Of a DNA stretch of 9,340 nt, positions 1 through 6,960 are shown one piece after another. The translations under genes were made by a program, and so were the position numbers. Within the stretch, counting starts at the first letter, position 1. The number at the start of each line of letters is the position of its first letter. The stretch lies in assembly GCA_045535465.1 (NCBI GenBank), contig JAZSLS010000031.1, forward strand, positions 1 through 9,340, read 5' to 3'. The stretch comes from SIG636 sp045535465 (lineage in GTDB: Bacteria; Bacillota; Clostridia; Oscillospirales; CAG-382). The notes under the pieces are model-generated. The model made no database searches. It worked only from the letters and a program-made list of their open reading frames with translations, and had not been told where the DNA came from.

Positions 1-49
1 AACTTGCTCTTTACGTGCCCTGAGAAAAAAGAACCAAAAAGTCAAAAAA

Positions 50-79
50 GCCTCTCGTAATGTAACGGGAGGCGTTTTT
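50..79 (+). terminator. Rho-independent terminator at the left edge
   Basis: A 9-base stem (GCCTCTCGT / ACGGGAGGC, one U-G wobble) with a 6-base loop is followed by GTTTTT. It would end transcription of a plus-strand gene lying left of the window. An A-run just before the stem makes weaker termination on the minus strand possible. The same hairpin occurs inverted at 5400-5428, because both belong to one repeat family. Confidence 0.85.
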
Positions 80-201
80 GTTATGAATAGTTATATTTTG
101 TTATATTCAGGGCACTTTCACGAAAAACTTCGCTGTCGTAGGTCACTACGCCGACACTCGTTTTTCGTGAAAAATAGCTTCGTTTCTCTCGCTCTGCCTC
201 A
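50..201 (+). repeat. Dispersed intergenic repeat, left copy (inverted relative to 5297-5423)
   Basis: This stretch matches the reverse complement of 5297-5423 almost end to end: the terminator hairpin, an AT-rich spacer, a highly conserved core (111-157 versus 5317-5364), and the end motif CTCGCTCTGCCTCA. The left copy is about 25 bases longer because it keeps the right arm of a hairpin, CACGAAAAAC (119-128) with GTTTTTCGTG (160-169), whose loop holds a smaller imperfect stem. The right copy has lost that arm. No transposase is present, so it resembles a MITE or REP-like element placed at gene ends. The two copies enclose the four-gene operon. Confidence 0.85.
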
Positions 202-249
202 GTCTGTAGACTTTGTCTACAGACTGAACCACCGGGTGAACCGGTGGTT
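201..249 (+). other. Two adjacent hairpins between the repeat and the htrA promoter
   Basis: AGTCTGTAGAC (201-211) pairs perfectly with GTCTACAGACT (215-225) around a TTT loop. One base later AACCACCGG (227-235) pairs perfectly with CCGGTGGTT (241-249) around GTGAA. The second stem is followed by TTGTCTTG, a poor T-tract, so it could be a weak plus-strand terminator. Neither hairpin has a counterpart beside the right copy of the repeat. The function is unknown. Confidence 0.6.
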
Positions 250-323
250 TTGTCTTGGGTATGATAAAATAAATGTGCACGATAAAAACGGGATAAAAAT
301 GTATATAATAATGAAGATTTATC

Positions 324-352
324 TTGAATTTTTTGCCGTGTAGATGTATAAT
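324..352 (+). promoter_or_regulatory. Sigma-A type promoter of the htrA-glxK-galK-walJ operon
   Basis: TTGAAT (324-329) and a perfect TATAAT (347-352) are separated by exactly 17 bases. Transcription should start near 359, giving a leader of about 110 bases before the htrA start at 470. The leader has only a weak GGGTG/CACCC pairing (362-366 with 384-388), and I see no recognisable riboswitch. The rest of 250-469 is AT-rich and shows no gene. Confidence 0.75.
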
Positions 353-469
353 AATAAGAAAGGGTGCTGCTTTGGTATAAAAACACCCGAGCTATTCAGC
401 TATTTTTAAGACAGAGGCATTACTATTAGCTTGCAAAAAGCAATTTATGTTGCCGAAAGGAGTCTGTTT

Positions 470-2152
470 ATGGACGAAAAGAATATAGTAACAGGCGGCG
501 AAGCTAACGCCGAAAACACAAACGAAAGCACAATCCAAAATCAAGAAGCTGTATTTTCTGCCGAGGAACCCGTTGCAGCTCCTTCTCCCGATATCGGGAA
601 GAGAATCCCCGCTTTTGATAACGGCCCTGTAACCCCCAACCTTGACCCCAATAAAACTGTAATAATTGGCGACGGTGACACTCTGCAGCCTCCTTATATG
701 GCTAATCCTCAAGCGCAGCGTCCTCCTCAGCCTCCGCAGGGGATGACACCTCCCGTTTACAACGGTACCCAGCCTCCTGCAGGTAGGTTTGTTTATTACC
801 CCAACGGCGCTCGTGTTTTTGTGCCCGATGCGGCTGGACAGCAAAACCCTTACGGCACTCAAGGCCCCGGTATGCCGGTTTACGGTGCCCCTGCGCCTAA
901 CACTCCTCCTCCCAAAAAGAGCAAGGCAGGCAAGGTTTTGCTTATAATAGCTCTTTCCTTGGCTATTTTATTTAGCACTGTTGTATTTGGTCTTGTTATG
1001 CCTAACCTTTTAACTTACCCCGAGGACGAAGACCGAGATATAGTTTACGACTCTTCCGATGTTTATTTAGACTCTGAAGATGAGGAGATTTCCGTACCTG
1101 ACGACGTTTCCGTGCCGGAGTCTGTACCGGTTCAGCCTATGCCCGGCGAAACCTATGACGATTTGGTTACCGTGTACGAAAACTGCGTTGATAGCTGCGT
1201 TACCATCCTTTGTGACCTTGGCCGTCAGGGTCAAAGCCTTGGCAGCGGCTTTATTATAGAAGCCACTCCGGAAGAGGGCGAAAACGCAGGCAAAAAGGGT
1301 CTTTATGTAGTTACCAACCATCACGTTATCGATGGCGCTACCAAAATAAGGGTTAAATACAACGATGGAAAGATATACGAGGCTACCCTTAAGGGCTCTT
1401 CCTCCACTTACGATATAGCTGTTCTCACTACCGAGAGGACGGATGTTGAGCCCCTTCCTATGGGCGACAGCAAGGCTTTAAAGGTAGGTCAGACCGTGGT
1501 TGCAATAGGTACTCCCTCTGCGGAGGAGCTTCAAAACACTATGTCCTACGGCATAATCTCGGGTCTTAACAGAAAAGTACCTATGGAAAACTCCACAGGT
1601 ACAGGCATTAAGATTATGAACGTTATCCAAACCACCGCTACTCTTAACCCCGGCAACAGCGGCGGTCCCCTTATCAATATGGCAGGTCAGGTTATAGGCA
1701 TAAACGCTATGAAGCTTATGCAGGATTATGAAGGTATAGGCTTTGCACTTCCTTCTACCGAGGCAAGCAATATTATAAGCAGTATTATAAATTACGGCAA
1801 AGTTATTGGCAGTGTAGATGGCTTTGTTACGGGCACCGCACAGCTTGGCATACAGGGTCAGACCGTTACCGACCAGGTACGCAGCCAGTATTCTTTGGGT
1901 GATGACTGTCCCGATGGCGTTGTGGTTGTAAACGTTAGCCGAGGCACCTCCGTTTACGAGGCAGGTCTTAGCATTTATGACGTAATAACCGAGTTTAACG
2001 GTAATAAGGTTACAAGCATTGAAGAGCTTAAGGAGCTTATTAATGATTGCAAGGTAGGCGCTAAGGCTACTATTAAGTTCTACCGCATAGGCCGCAGAGG
2101 AGAGACAAGCGGATATCACACCATAGAGTTCAAGCTGGACTCTGCAGAATAA
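470..2152 (+). CDS. htrA: HtrA/DegP-like trypsin-type serine protease with PDZ domain, membrane-anchored
   Basis: The product (560 aa) is a surface quality-control protease of the HtrA family (peptidase S1C). Residues 1-150 form a cytoplasmic, Pro/Gln-rich low-complexity tail. KKSKAGK precedes one membrane segment (about 155-181). An acidic extracellular linker (about 184-230) leads to the protease domain (about 232-445), with catalytic His285 in TNHHVI, Asp315 in TYDIAVL and Ser397 in GNSGGP. A single PDZ domain follows (about 455-545). The start ATG at 470 is preceded by GAAAGGAG; an in-frame TTG at 431 has no ribosome binding site and is rejected. This is the first gene of the operon, 24 bases before the glycerate kinase. 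In Bacillus, an HtrA paralogue (htrC/yyxA) follows walJ, and walJ is also in this operon. The long Pro-rich tail resembles that of other clostridial HtrA proteins, as known to me. Confidence 0.93.
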   Translation: MDEKNIVTGGEANAENTNESTIQNQEAVFSAEEPVAAPSPDIGKRIPAFDNGPVTPNLDPNKTVIIGDGDTLQPPYMANPQAQRPPQPPQGMTPPVYNGTQPPAGRFVYYPNGARVFVPDAAGQQNPYGTQGPGMPVYGAPAPNTPPPKKSKAGKVLLIIALSLAILFSTVVFGLVMPNLLTYPEDEDRDIVYDSSDVYLDSEDEEISVPDDVSVPESVPVQPMPGETYDDLVTVYENCVDSCVTILCDLGRQGQSLGSGFIIEATPEEGENAGKKGLYVVTNHHVIDGATKIRVKYNDGKIYEATLKGSSSTYDIAVLTTERTDVEPLPMGDSKALKVGQTVVAIGTPSAEELQNTMSYGIISGLNRKVPMENSTGTGIKIMNVIQTTATLNPGNSGGPLINMAGQVIGINAMKLMQDYEGIGFALPSTEASNIISSIINYGKVIGSVDGFVTGTAQLGIQGQTVTDQVRSQYSLGDDCPDGVVVVNVSRGTSVYEAGLSIYDVITEFNGNKVTSIEELKELINDCKVGAKATIKFYRIGRRGETSGYHTIEFKLDSAE

Positions 2153-2176
2153 AACCAAAGCAGGGATGGTGCTTTT

Positions 2177-3289
2177 ATGAAAGCCATAGTCATACCCGAT
2201 AAATTTAAAGGAACCTTAACTGCCAAAAGGGCAGGAGAAATAATAAGCAAAGGCATAATTTCGGTTATGCCTTTTTGCTCTGTTTTAAGGCTTACGGCCG
2301 CAGACGGCGGTGACGGTACAGTGGACGCTTACTTGGATAACGTGGGCGGCGAAAAACGCTACGCCGTTGTAAACGGCCCAAACGGTCAAAGCGTTTCCGC
2401 CCCCTTTGCCTTGCTTAAGGACGGTACTGCCGTTATAGAAATGGCAACAGCCAGCGGCATTACCATAGCGGCAGAGGGCTCAAGCCCCTTGTATACCGAT
2501 ACCTACGGCACGGGTCAGCTTATCAAAGCGGCGCTGGATGCTTCTTGCCGCCGCATTATTATAGGTATAGGCGGCAGCGCCACCAACGATGGCGGCGTAG
2601 GTATGGCATCCGCCTTGGGCGTGCGCTTTCTTGACAAGGCGGGTAGAAGCATTGCTCCTACGGGCGCAGGGCTTTACGCCTTGGACAGGATAGATATAAG
2701 CGGTCTGGACACACGTCTTAACGGTATGGACGTGCTTGTTGCCTGCGACGTGGACAATCCCCTTTGCGGGCCTACGGGTGCGGCAGAGGTGTTCAGCCGT
2801 CAAAAGGGTGCAGACGAAACCGCAGTAAAAATACTTGATAAAAACCTTCGTCACCTTGCAGAGGTGGTAAGGCACGACCTTGGCGTGGATATGCTAAGCG
2901 TGCCCGGCGGCGGTGCGGCAGGAGGACTTGGCGGTGGGCTTTGGGTGTTCTTAAACGCAACGCTTGCGCCCGGTGCTGATCTTCTTCTTGACGCTTGCGA
3001 TTTTGAAAGCCACGCAAGTGATGCCGACCTTATAATTACAGGCGAGGGCTCGTTTGACAGCCAAAGCCTTTACGGCAAGCTTCCTACGGCTATTGCTGCC
3101 AGAGCAAAGGGCAAAAAGGTGGCAATAATCGGCGGCAAAGTGCGTCTTACGGAAAAAGAAGCCGAGGAGGCAGGCTTTTTCTGCGTGGAGCAGGCGGCGC
3201 CTGAAGGACTTAGTATGGAAGAGATAAAGGCAAGATGCGAGGACGATTTGTTTGCGGCGGCAGTACGCATTGCAAGGAGGATGCTATGA
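2177..3289 (+). CDS. glxK: Glycerate 2-kinase, GarK/GlxK type
   Basis: The product (370 aa, close to the family's usual 375-385) phosphorylates D-glycerate with ATP, feeding 2-phosphoglycerate into lower glycolysis in the cytosol. Family motifs run in order: PDKFKGTLTA (7-16), ADGGDGT (42-48), GIGGSATNDGGVGMASALG (130-148), ACDVDNPLCGPTGAAEVF (189-206), PGGGAAGGLG (243-252) and TGEGSFDSQSLYGKLP (288-303). The last motif usually reads TGEGRxDxQT, so this is a mild variant. The start is ATG with a moderate AGGGATGG-like site. The end overlaps the galactokinase start by 4 bases (ATGA), so the two are probably translationally coupled. No glyoxylate, tartronate or garD/garR genes are in view, so the source of glycerate is unknown. 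The family assignment is firm. The symbol follows E. coli usage; garK would serve equally. Confidence 0.93.
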   Translation: MKAIVIPDKFKGTLTAKRAGEIISKGIISVMPFCSVLRLTAADGGDGTVDAYLDNVGGEKRYAVVNGPNGQSVSAPFALLKDGTAVIEMATASGITIAAEGSSPLYTDTYGTGQLIKAALDASCRRIIIGIGGSATNDGGVGMASALGVRFLDKAGRSIAPTGAGLYALDRIDISGLDTRLNGMDVLVACDVDNPLCGPTGAAEVFSRQKGADETAVKILDKNLRHLAEVVRHDLGVDMLSVPGGGAAGGLGGGLWVFLNATLAPGADLLLDACDFESHASDADLIITGEGSFDSQSLYGKLPTAIAARAKGKKVAIIGGKVRLTEKEAEEAGFFCVEQAAPEGLSMEEIKARCEDDLFAAAVRIARRML

Positions 3290-4488
3290 ACCTTAAAGCT
3301 CTTAGAGAAACTATAACAAACGGTGGCTACGACCGACGTTTTACAGAATTATATAACGATACCGAAATGGCAAAAGCACGTGCTTTTGCGTTGGCGGATG
3401 CTTTTGAAGCACGCTTTGGCGATATGGACGGCTTAGAGCTGTTTTCTTCACCCGGCAGGGTAGAGATAGTAGGCAACCACACCGACCACGCAGGCGGCAG
3501 AGCGGTTGCCGCTACCATCAAAGAGGACATAATGGCGCTTTGCGCTCCGTCCGATGGGCGTGTTGCCCTTTTTGGTGAGGCTAACGTTGACATAAGCCTT
3601 GACGGTGCGGAAAGCCACCCCGAGGAAAAGGGCACTCCCGCCGCTTTTGCAAGAGCAACGGCAGAGCGTTTTGGCGGAGGCTTTGTGGGTGTTACCAACA
3701 GCCGTATTCCTCTTGGTCTGGGTATGGCATCCTCTGCGGCTTACGCTCTTCTTTGCGCTAAGGTTGCCGATACCTTCCACGGAAGGACAAAGGCAGACGC
3801 TATGCGCCTTGCCCTCATTGCAGCCGAGATAGAAAGAAGCTGCTACGGTAAAGCGTGCGGCACGCTTGACCAAATAGCGATAACAGGCGGTGGCGCAAGC
3901 TACATAAGCTTTAATACTCTTATTCCAATAGTAAAAAAGGTGGAGCTTAATTTCGCCCCCTACGAGCTGTATCTTGTAGGCACGGGTGAAACTCACAAGG
4001 AAAAAACTGCCCTTTACGCTCTAATTACCGAGGATATGGCATCTGCGGCAAAGTTTTTTGGCTGCAATATGCTGGGGCAGGTACCGCCGGAGGAGTTTAA
4101 GGAGCGCGGCGAGGTTCTAAAAAAACGCTTGGGTGAGCGTGTTTACCGCCGTGCGTTGCACTTTTTTGACGAGAACAAGCGTGTAGACTTTTTTGTTAGA
4201 TATATGACTACAGGTAAGGTTGACCTTGCTCTTTACGCCATTAACGGTTCGGGTATATCCTCCCGTTCCAACCTTGGAAACGTACACCAACGTGCTGTGG
4301 AGGGTACTGCTGCGTTAAAGGATATTGCTGCCGCAGTGCGTATCCACGGTGGTGGCTTTGGAGGCGCTATGCTTTGCGCCGTAAAGCCCGATAAGCGTGA
4401 AGACTTTAAAAAAGCAATGAGAGAGCTTTTTGGCGCTAACTGTATCATACCCGTTGTGATAAGACAAACGGGGGTTTGCAAGCTGTAA
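3286..4488 (+). CDS. galK: Divergent galactokinase (GHMP kinase superfamily)
   Basis: The product (400 aa) has the GHMP kinase layout. Motif 1 is SSPGRVEIVGNHTDHAGG (54-71), motif 2 is LGLGMASSAAYAL (143-155), the CGTLDQ segment (191-196) carries the expected catalytic Asp195, and motif 3 is IHGGGFGGAMLC (353-364). Classical galactokinases read GEHTDY in motif 1; here it is GNHTDH, so the Glu that contacts the sugar and the Tyr are both replaced. I recall a clostridial galactokinase-annotated group with the same signature, so the change is probably a subfamily trait. Galactose is the default substrate, but another hexose or sugar derivative is possible. The start ATG at 3286 is chosen over an earlier in-frame codon because AAGGAGG sits 5 bases upstream and the overlap with the previous gene is the classic ATGA. 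No galT, galE or sugar transporter is nearby. The kinase fold is certain, the substrate is not. Confidence 0.85.
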   Translation: MNLKALRETITNGGYDRRFTELYNDTEMAKARAFALADAFEARFGDMDGLELFSSPGRVEIVGNHTDHAGGRAVAATIKEDIMALCAPSDGRVALFGEANVDISLDGAESHPEEKGTPAAFARATAERFGGGFVGVTNSRIPLGLGMASSAAYALLCAKVADTFHGRTKADAMRLALIAAEIERSCYGKACGTLDQIAITGGGASYISFNTLIPIVKKVELNFAPYELYLVGTGETHKEKTALYALITEDMASAAKFFGCNMLGQVPPEEFKERGEVLKKRLGERVYRRALHFFDENKRVDFFVRYMTTGKVDLALYAINGSGISSRSNLGNVHQRAVEGTAALKDIAAAVRIHGGGFGGAMLCAVKPDKREDFKKAMRELFGANCIIPVVIRQTGVCKL

Positions 4489-4489
4489 T

Positions 4490-5299
4490 ATGGAAAAAAG
4501 GCTAAAGGCATACACTCTTTTTTCGTCCTCCTCGGGTAACTGCGCCTACGTGGAGTACGGCAAGGATAGGCTGCTTATTGATGCAGGTGCTTCCGCCAAG
4601 GCTATAAACGACGCCCTTCTTTCGCTGGGTACGTGCCTTTCGGATATAAAGGGTATTTTGGTTAGCCACGAGCATTATGACCACGTTAAGGGCTTGCAGA
4701 CTATTTCCAAAAAATACAGCATCCCCATTTACACTTCGGAAAAGTGTATGAGCTACATAGGCATAAAAAATCCCGAGGCAGAGCCTTTTCTTTCGGAAAC
4801 GGAGGCAGGCGACCGTATAAGCATCGGCGATATTGGCATAAGTGTGTATCCCACCCCCCACGACAGCGTGCGCTCCTTTTGTTACAGGATAGAGGCGGGG
4901 GAAACGGTTTTGGGCTATGCTACGGATATAGGCCATATCAGCGACGAGGTGCAGGATGCGGTCTTTGGTTGCAACGCTGTGGTTATTGAGTCTAACCACG
5001 ACCTTGATATGCTTAAGTACGGCCCTTACAACGCAGCGTTAAAACAGCGCATAATGGGCAAAAAGGGGCATCTTTCTAACAGCTCCTGCGCTTGTCTTGC
5101 ACCTGTACTTGCTCGTTGCGGCACGGAAAGCATAGTTCTTGCGCACCTTAGCGAAACCAATAACACTCCCCGTCTTGCCTACGAGGCAAGCAGTGAAAAG
5201 CTAAGGGAGTACGGCATTACTATAGCAGGCGAGACTTTTGCGGCGGATGTGCGCTTAAAGGTGGCAGAGGTTAAGGGCATAGTTACTGTTATAGAGTGA
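4490..5299 (+). CDS. walJ: MBL-fold metallo-hydrolase, WalJ/YycJ family
   Basis: The product (269 aa; B. subtilis WalJ is about the same length) is a cytoplasmic metallo-beta-lactamase-fold protein, probably a nuclease or phosphodiesterase. In bacilli the family is linked to the WalRK cell-wall regulon and to co-ordination of replication and division. Visible features are FSSSSGNCAYV (11-21), the metal motif SHEHYDH (59-65), His124 in PTPHDS, Asp146 in YATDIGH, ESNHD (167-171), GHLSN (193-197) and LAHLSETNN (218-226), all typical of this subfamily. It starts one base after the galK stop with no strong ribosome binding site, so translation is probably coupled. Its TGA (5297-5299) is the first triplet of the inverted repeat that follows. 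It is the last gene of the operon; walR and walK are not in the window. Confidence 0.92.
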   Translation: MEKRLKAYTLFSSSSGNCAYVEYGKDRLLIDAGASAKAINDALLSLGTCLSDIKGILVSHEHYDHVKGLQTISKKYSIPIYTSEKCMSYIGIKNPEAEPFLSETEAGDRISIGDIGISVYPTPHDSVRSFCYRIEAGETVLGYATDIGHISDEVQDAVFGCNAVVIESNHDLDMLKYGPYNAALKQRIMGKKGHLSNSSCACLAPVLARCGTESIVLAHLSETNNTPRLAYEASSEKLREYGITIAGETFAADVRLKVAEVKGIVTVIE

Positions 5300-5423
5300 G
5301 GCAGAGCGAGATAAACGTGTCGGCGTAGTGACCTACGGCAGCGAAGTTTTTTCGTGAAAGTGCCTTGAATATAATAAAATAAAACTTTTTAATAAAAAAG
5401 CCTCCCGTTACACAACGAGAGGC
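5297..5423 (-). repeat. Dispersed intergenic repeat, right copy (inverted relative to 50-201)
   Basis: On the minus strand this reads terminator hairpin, AT-rich spacer, core, then CTCGCTCTGCCTCA, the same order as the left copy on the plus strand. The core 5317-5364 differs from 111-157 by only a couple of bases. About 25 bases holding the GTTTTTCGTG hairpin arm are missing here. The outermost bases TGAGGCAGAGCGAG include the walJ stop codon. It fills the whole gap between two convergent genes. Confidence 0.85.
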
Positions 5424-5428
5424 ATTTT
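5400..5428. terminator. Bidirectional terminator between walJ and the ACT-domain gene
   Basis: GCCTCCCGT (5400-5408) faces ACGAGAGGC (5415-5423) around a 6-base loop. An A6 run precedes it (5394-5399), and ATTTT follows. On the minus strand the mismatch position becomes a U-G wobble and the A-run becomes a U-tract, so it suits the ACT-domain gene better. On the plus strand it has one C-A mismatch but can still serve walJ. Confidence 0.8.
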
Positions 5429-5442
5429 GGTTTTGTTGATTC

Positions 5443-5835
5443 TTATTTCCTAAGCTTGTAGGGGCTGCTCGTAAGTATTTTGTAACCCTTTTCGCTAAGA
5501 CGGTTTAGAGCCTTCATTTCGTCATCTTTCTTTACAAAAAAATAATCCGTATCAAAGGTAGAAAGGGCAAGAAGGGGTATCTTTGCTTCGGCAAGTATGG
5601 CAGAAATTTCCGCAAGCACGCCTATCAACGAAAAATCAAGGGCGCCTTCTATACGAAAAGCTCTCCACCCGTCTTCCCTGTGGGTGGTGTTTTTCGGTAC
5701 ATCCTCGGCAAGGCAAACAAGGGAGCTTTCCCCCTCGGTCTTCCCCGTAAAACAGTATTTCGCATCCAAATTAACCCCGGAAAAATCGGCAACCTTACAC
5801 ACCGTAAAATCACCGGATATTTTCTTTATCTCCAT
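5443..5835 (-). CDS. ACT-domain protein (COG3603-like), putative amino-acid sensor
   Basis: The product (130 aa) belongs to the small stand-alone tandem-ACT proteins. These are cytosolic and thought to bind amino acids, but they have no firmly known role in bacteria. An N-terminal half (about 5-57) leads to the family's typical block: DGWRAFRIEGALDFSLIGVL (55-74), then STFDTDYFFVKKDD (92-105) and LSEKGYKIL (113-121). The start ATG at 5833-5835 is preceded on the minus strand by AAGGAG nine bases away; a longer in-frame ATG at 5868 has no such site and is rejected. It converges on walJ with a terminator between. The glycosylase-like gene ends 90 bases upstream on the same strand, so read-through is possible. 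The family call is good, the ligand unknown. Confidence 0.85.
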   Translation of the reverse strand: MEIKKISGDFTVCKVADFSGVNLDAKYCFTGKTEGESSLVCLAEDVPKNTTHREDGWRAFRIEGALDFSLIGVLAEISAILAEAKIPLLALSTFDTDYFFVKKDDEMKALNRLSEKGYKILTSSPYKLRK

Positions 5836-5856
5836 TTTTGCATTCTCCTTGTTAAA

Positions 5857-5892
5857 CCACGCTTTCAAAATGGGGCATAAGCCAAAAAGGTC
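5857..5892. repeat. Short repeat, copy C (single unit)
   Basis: This degenerate unit matches copies A (6819-6895) and B (9241-9317) over CCACGCTTTCAAAATGGGGC followed by ATAAG. It lies between the glycosylase-like gene and the ACT-domain gene, just upstream of the latter's ribosome binding site. Read on the plus strand in the frame shared by all copies it gives NHAFKMGHKPKR. It has no ribosome binding site. Confidence 0.5.
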
Positions 5893-5925
5893 TCAAAATT
5901 GTCTGAAAACGGAGGGTTTAATACC

Positions 5926-6693
5926 TTAAAGTCTCGCTTTTTCCCATTCTTTGTGTGCCAAAAACCACTTTTCACTATGGGCTCCCAAGGCTCCAATCTG
6001 TCTTGGATGTGCAAGCGGCAGCACCTTAAGCGTCTTTCCGTTTATAACGACCTCGGTCTTTGTGCCGTAGCCATACATCTCCACATATTCGCCAAGTGTC
6101 GAGTACGGAACGTCTGCTACCTTTTTAAGATACTGTGCAATCGGAATATCTCCAAGCAATACTAGCAGTTCCGCTTCGGACTGCATAAGCTCATCGGTAA
6201 TTTCAAGGCTTCTTGCCTTATCGCAAAAAACGGATGGACGAAGCGGAATCGTCACGGGGTTTAAGTGGTATTCTTCGATTAAAGGATTGTATTTGTCTTT
6301 GAGAGCCTTAACCTGACTTGGATTTAAACGAGTTTCGGGAAGACAATCACAGAGCCACGCATCCGGGCGAGAGTAGCCCAGCGGCTTGAGAATGTTATCG
6401 TCCAAAACTTTTGCAGAGGGACCGTTAAGCTGCTTGCCCGCAGGTTCAAGGTGTCCGAGCTCCTTTGGGATGCTTATCCCTTCAATAATCTCTCTCGCCT
6501 TGCCTTCATCCCCGCCCCAAAAAATCTCCGGCTCGCTAGCTACCGCAAGTGCCCGACAAATAATCTTACCGTCTTTCCTCCACCTTGCGTGTACGGCACT
6601 TGCATATACTCCAAGCACAAATACTTTTTTTGGGGTTCTGTCTTCTTGCACCAAAGGATGCAGCTCTTGTCCAAACGGGAAATAATAAGTCAT
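5926..6693 (-). CDS. Uncharacterised protein with uracil-DNA-glycosylase-like features
   Basis: The product (255 aa, soluble, no membrane segment) is not recognised with confidence. VFVLGVYASAVHARW (24-38) sits where uracil-DNA glycosylases have their first active-site loop. LVLLGDIPIAQYL (177-189) resembles the central strand-helix pair. LPLAHPRQIGALGAHS (225-240) resembles the terminal HP motif with the leucine/intercalation loop. Between them LEPAGKQLNGPSAKVLDDN (82-100) looks conserved, but I cannot name it. I infer a member of, or a relative to, the UDG superfamily; a hypothetical protein of another Rossmann-like fold is the alternative. AAGGAG lies a few bases before the start ATG. The upstream region shares a promoter-proximal block with the PP-loop gene, so the two may be controlled together. 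Confidence 0.5.
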   Translation of the reverse strand: MTYYFPFGQELHPLVQEDRTPKKVFVLGVYASAVHARWRKDGKIICRALAVASEPEIFWGGDEGKAREIIEGISIPKELGHLEPAGKQLNGPSAKVLDDNILKPLGYSRPDAWLCDCLPETRLNPSQVKALKDKYNPLIEEYHLNPVTIPLRPSVFCDKARSLEITDELMQSEAELLVLLGDIPIAQYLKKVADVPYSTLGEYVEMYGYGTKTEVVINGKTLKVLPLAHPRQIGALGAHSEKWFLAHKEWEKARL

Positions 6694-6719
6694 TACTCTC
6701 TCTCCTTTTTCTTTGATAG

Positions 6720-6749
6720 GTTATACTGCACTGCTGTAAAACAAACTTT
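6720..6749 (-). promoter_or_regulatory. Promoter-proximal shared block, copy 1 (glycosylase-like gene)
   Basis: On the minus strand AAAGTT and TATAAC (a fair -10 element) are 18 bases apart, ending 26 bases before the start codon. It matches 9054-9083 at 24 of 30 positions with identical spacing. The -35 is far from consensus, so an activator or a binding site inside the block is likely. GTTTTAC and GTATAAC within it form a near-dyad (6 of 7 pairs), which is less clear in the second copy. Confidence 0.5.
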
Positions 6750-6795
6750 TTAGTTCCGTTTGCAACTTCACTTGCCCGCAAGGACAAACTTAGTT

Positions 6796-6831
6796 GTTGA
6801 AAGTGTGTGTGAGACACACCACACTTTCAAC
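6796..6831. other. Long hairpin adjoining repeat copy A
   Basis: GTTGAAAGTGTG (6796-6807) pairs perfectly with CACACTTTCAAC (6820-6831). TGTG and CACA extend it inward with one bulged C, leaving an AGA loop. Neither strand has a T-tract after it, so it is not a typical intrinsic terminator. It sits 130 bases beyond the end of the EFR1-type gene and directly abuts the repeat. Confidence 0.6.
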
Positions 6832-6895
6832 GTGGGTCATAAGGTCAAAAGGTAAATTTTTATGCCCAAAACGGGGGTTGTAAAGCCAAAAAGTC
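6819..6895. repeat. Short repeat, copy A (two related units, 41-base period)
   Basis: It matches copy B (9241-9317) with only about six differences over the roughly 65 bases from 6831, without gaps. Inside it, GTCAAAAGGT and GCCAAAAAGT recur 41 bases apart, so each copy seems built from two related units. It lies in the 267-base gap between the EFR1-type gene and the glycosylase-like gene; the rest of that gap holds the hairpin and promoter block. In the common frame it reads GTG GGT CAT AAG, then hits a TAA. Confidence 0.75.
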
Positions 6896-6960
6896 CTCAA
6901 ACCATAGGTGAAAAGTAACATTTGTCCCTGATTTTTTTGCAATTTTCGGAAACATATCAT

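Noticed and set aside
81..386. Open frames of about 86-101 codons on both strands in the left intergenic region
   Set aside because: They run through the repeat, hairpins and promoter, lack ribosome binding sites and resemble no protein family.
431..469. Upstream TTG start extending the HtrA protein by 13 residues
   Set aside because: The ATG at 470 has GAAAGGAG at good distance, while the TTG has none.
6744..6765. LexA-like box upstream of the glycosylase-like gene
   Set aside because: GAAC and GTTTG are present, but the spacing is six bases instead of four, and the other promoter copy does not preserve it.
6885..6918. Decayed helix-turn-helix gene start (PKSPQTIGEK followed by stop) beside repeat copy A
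   Set aside because: The similarity to XRE-type N-termini rests on about ten residues, and no further homology follows the stop.
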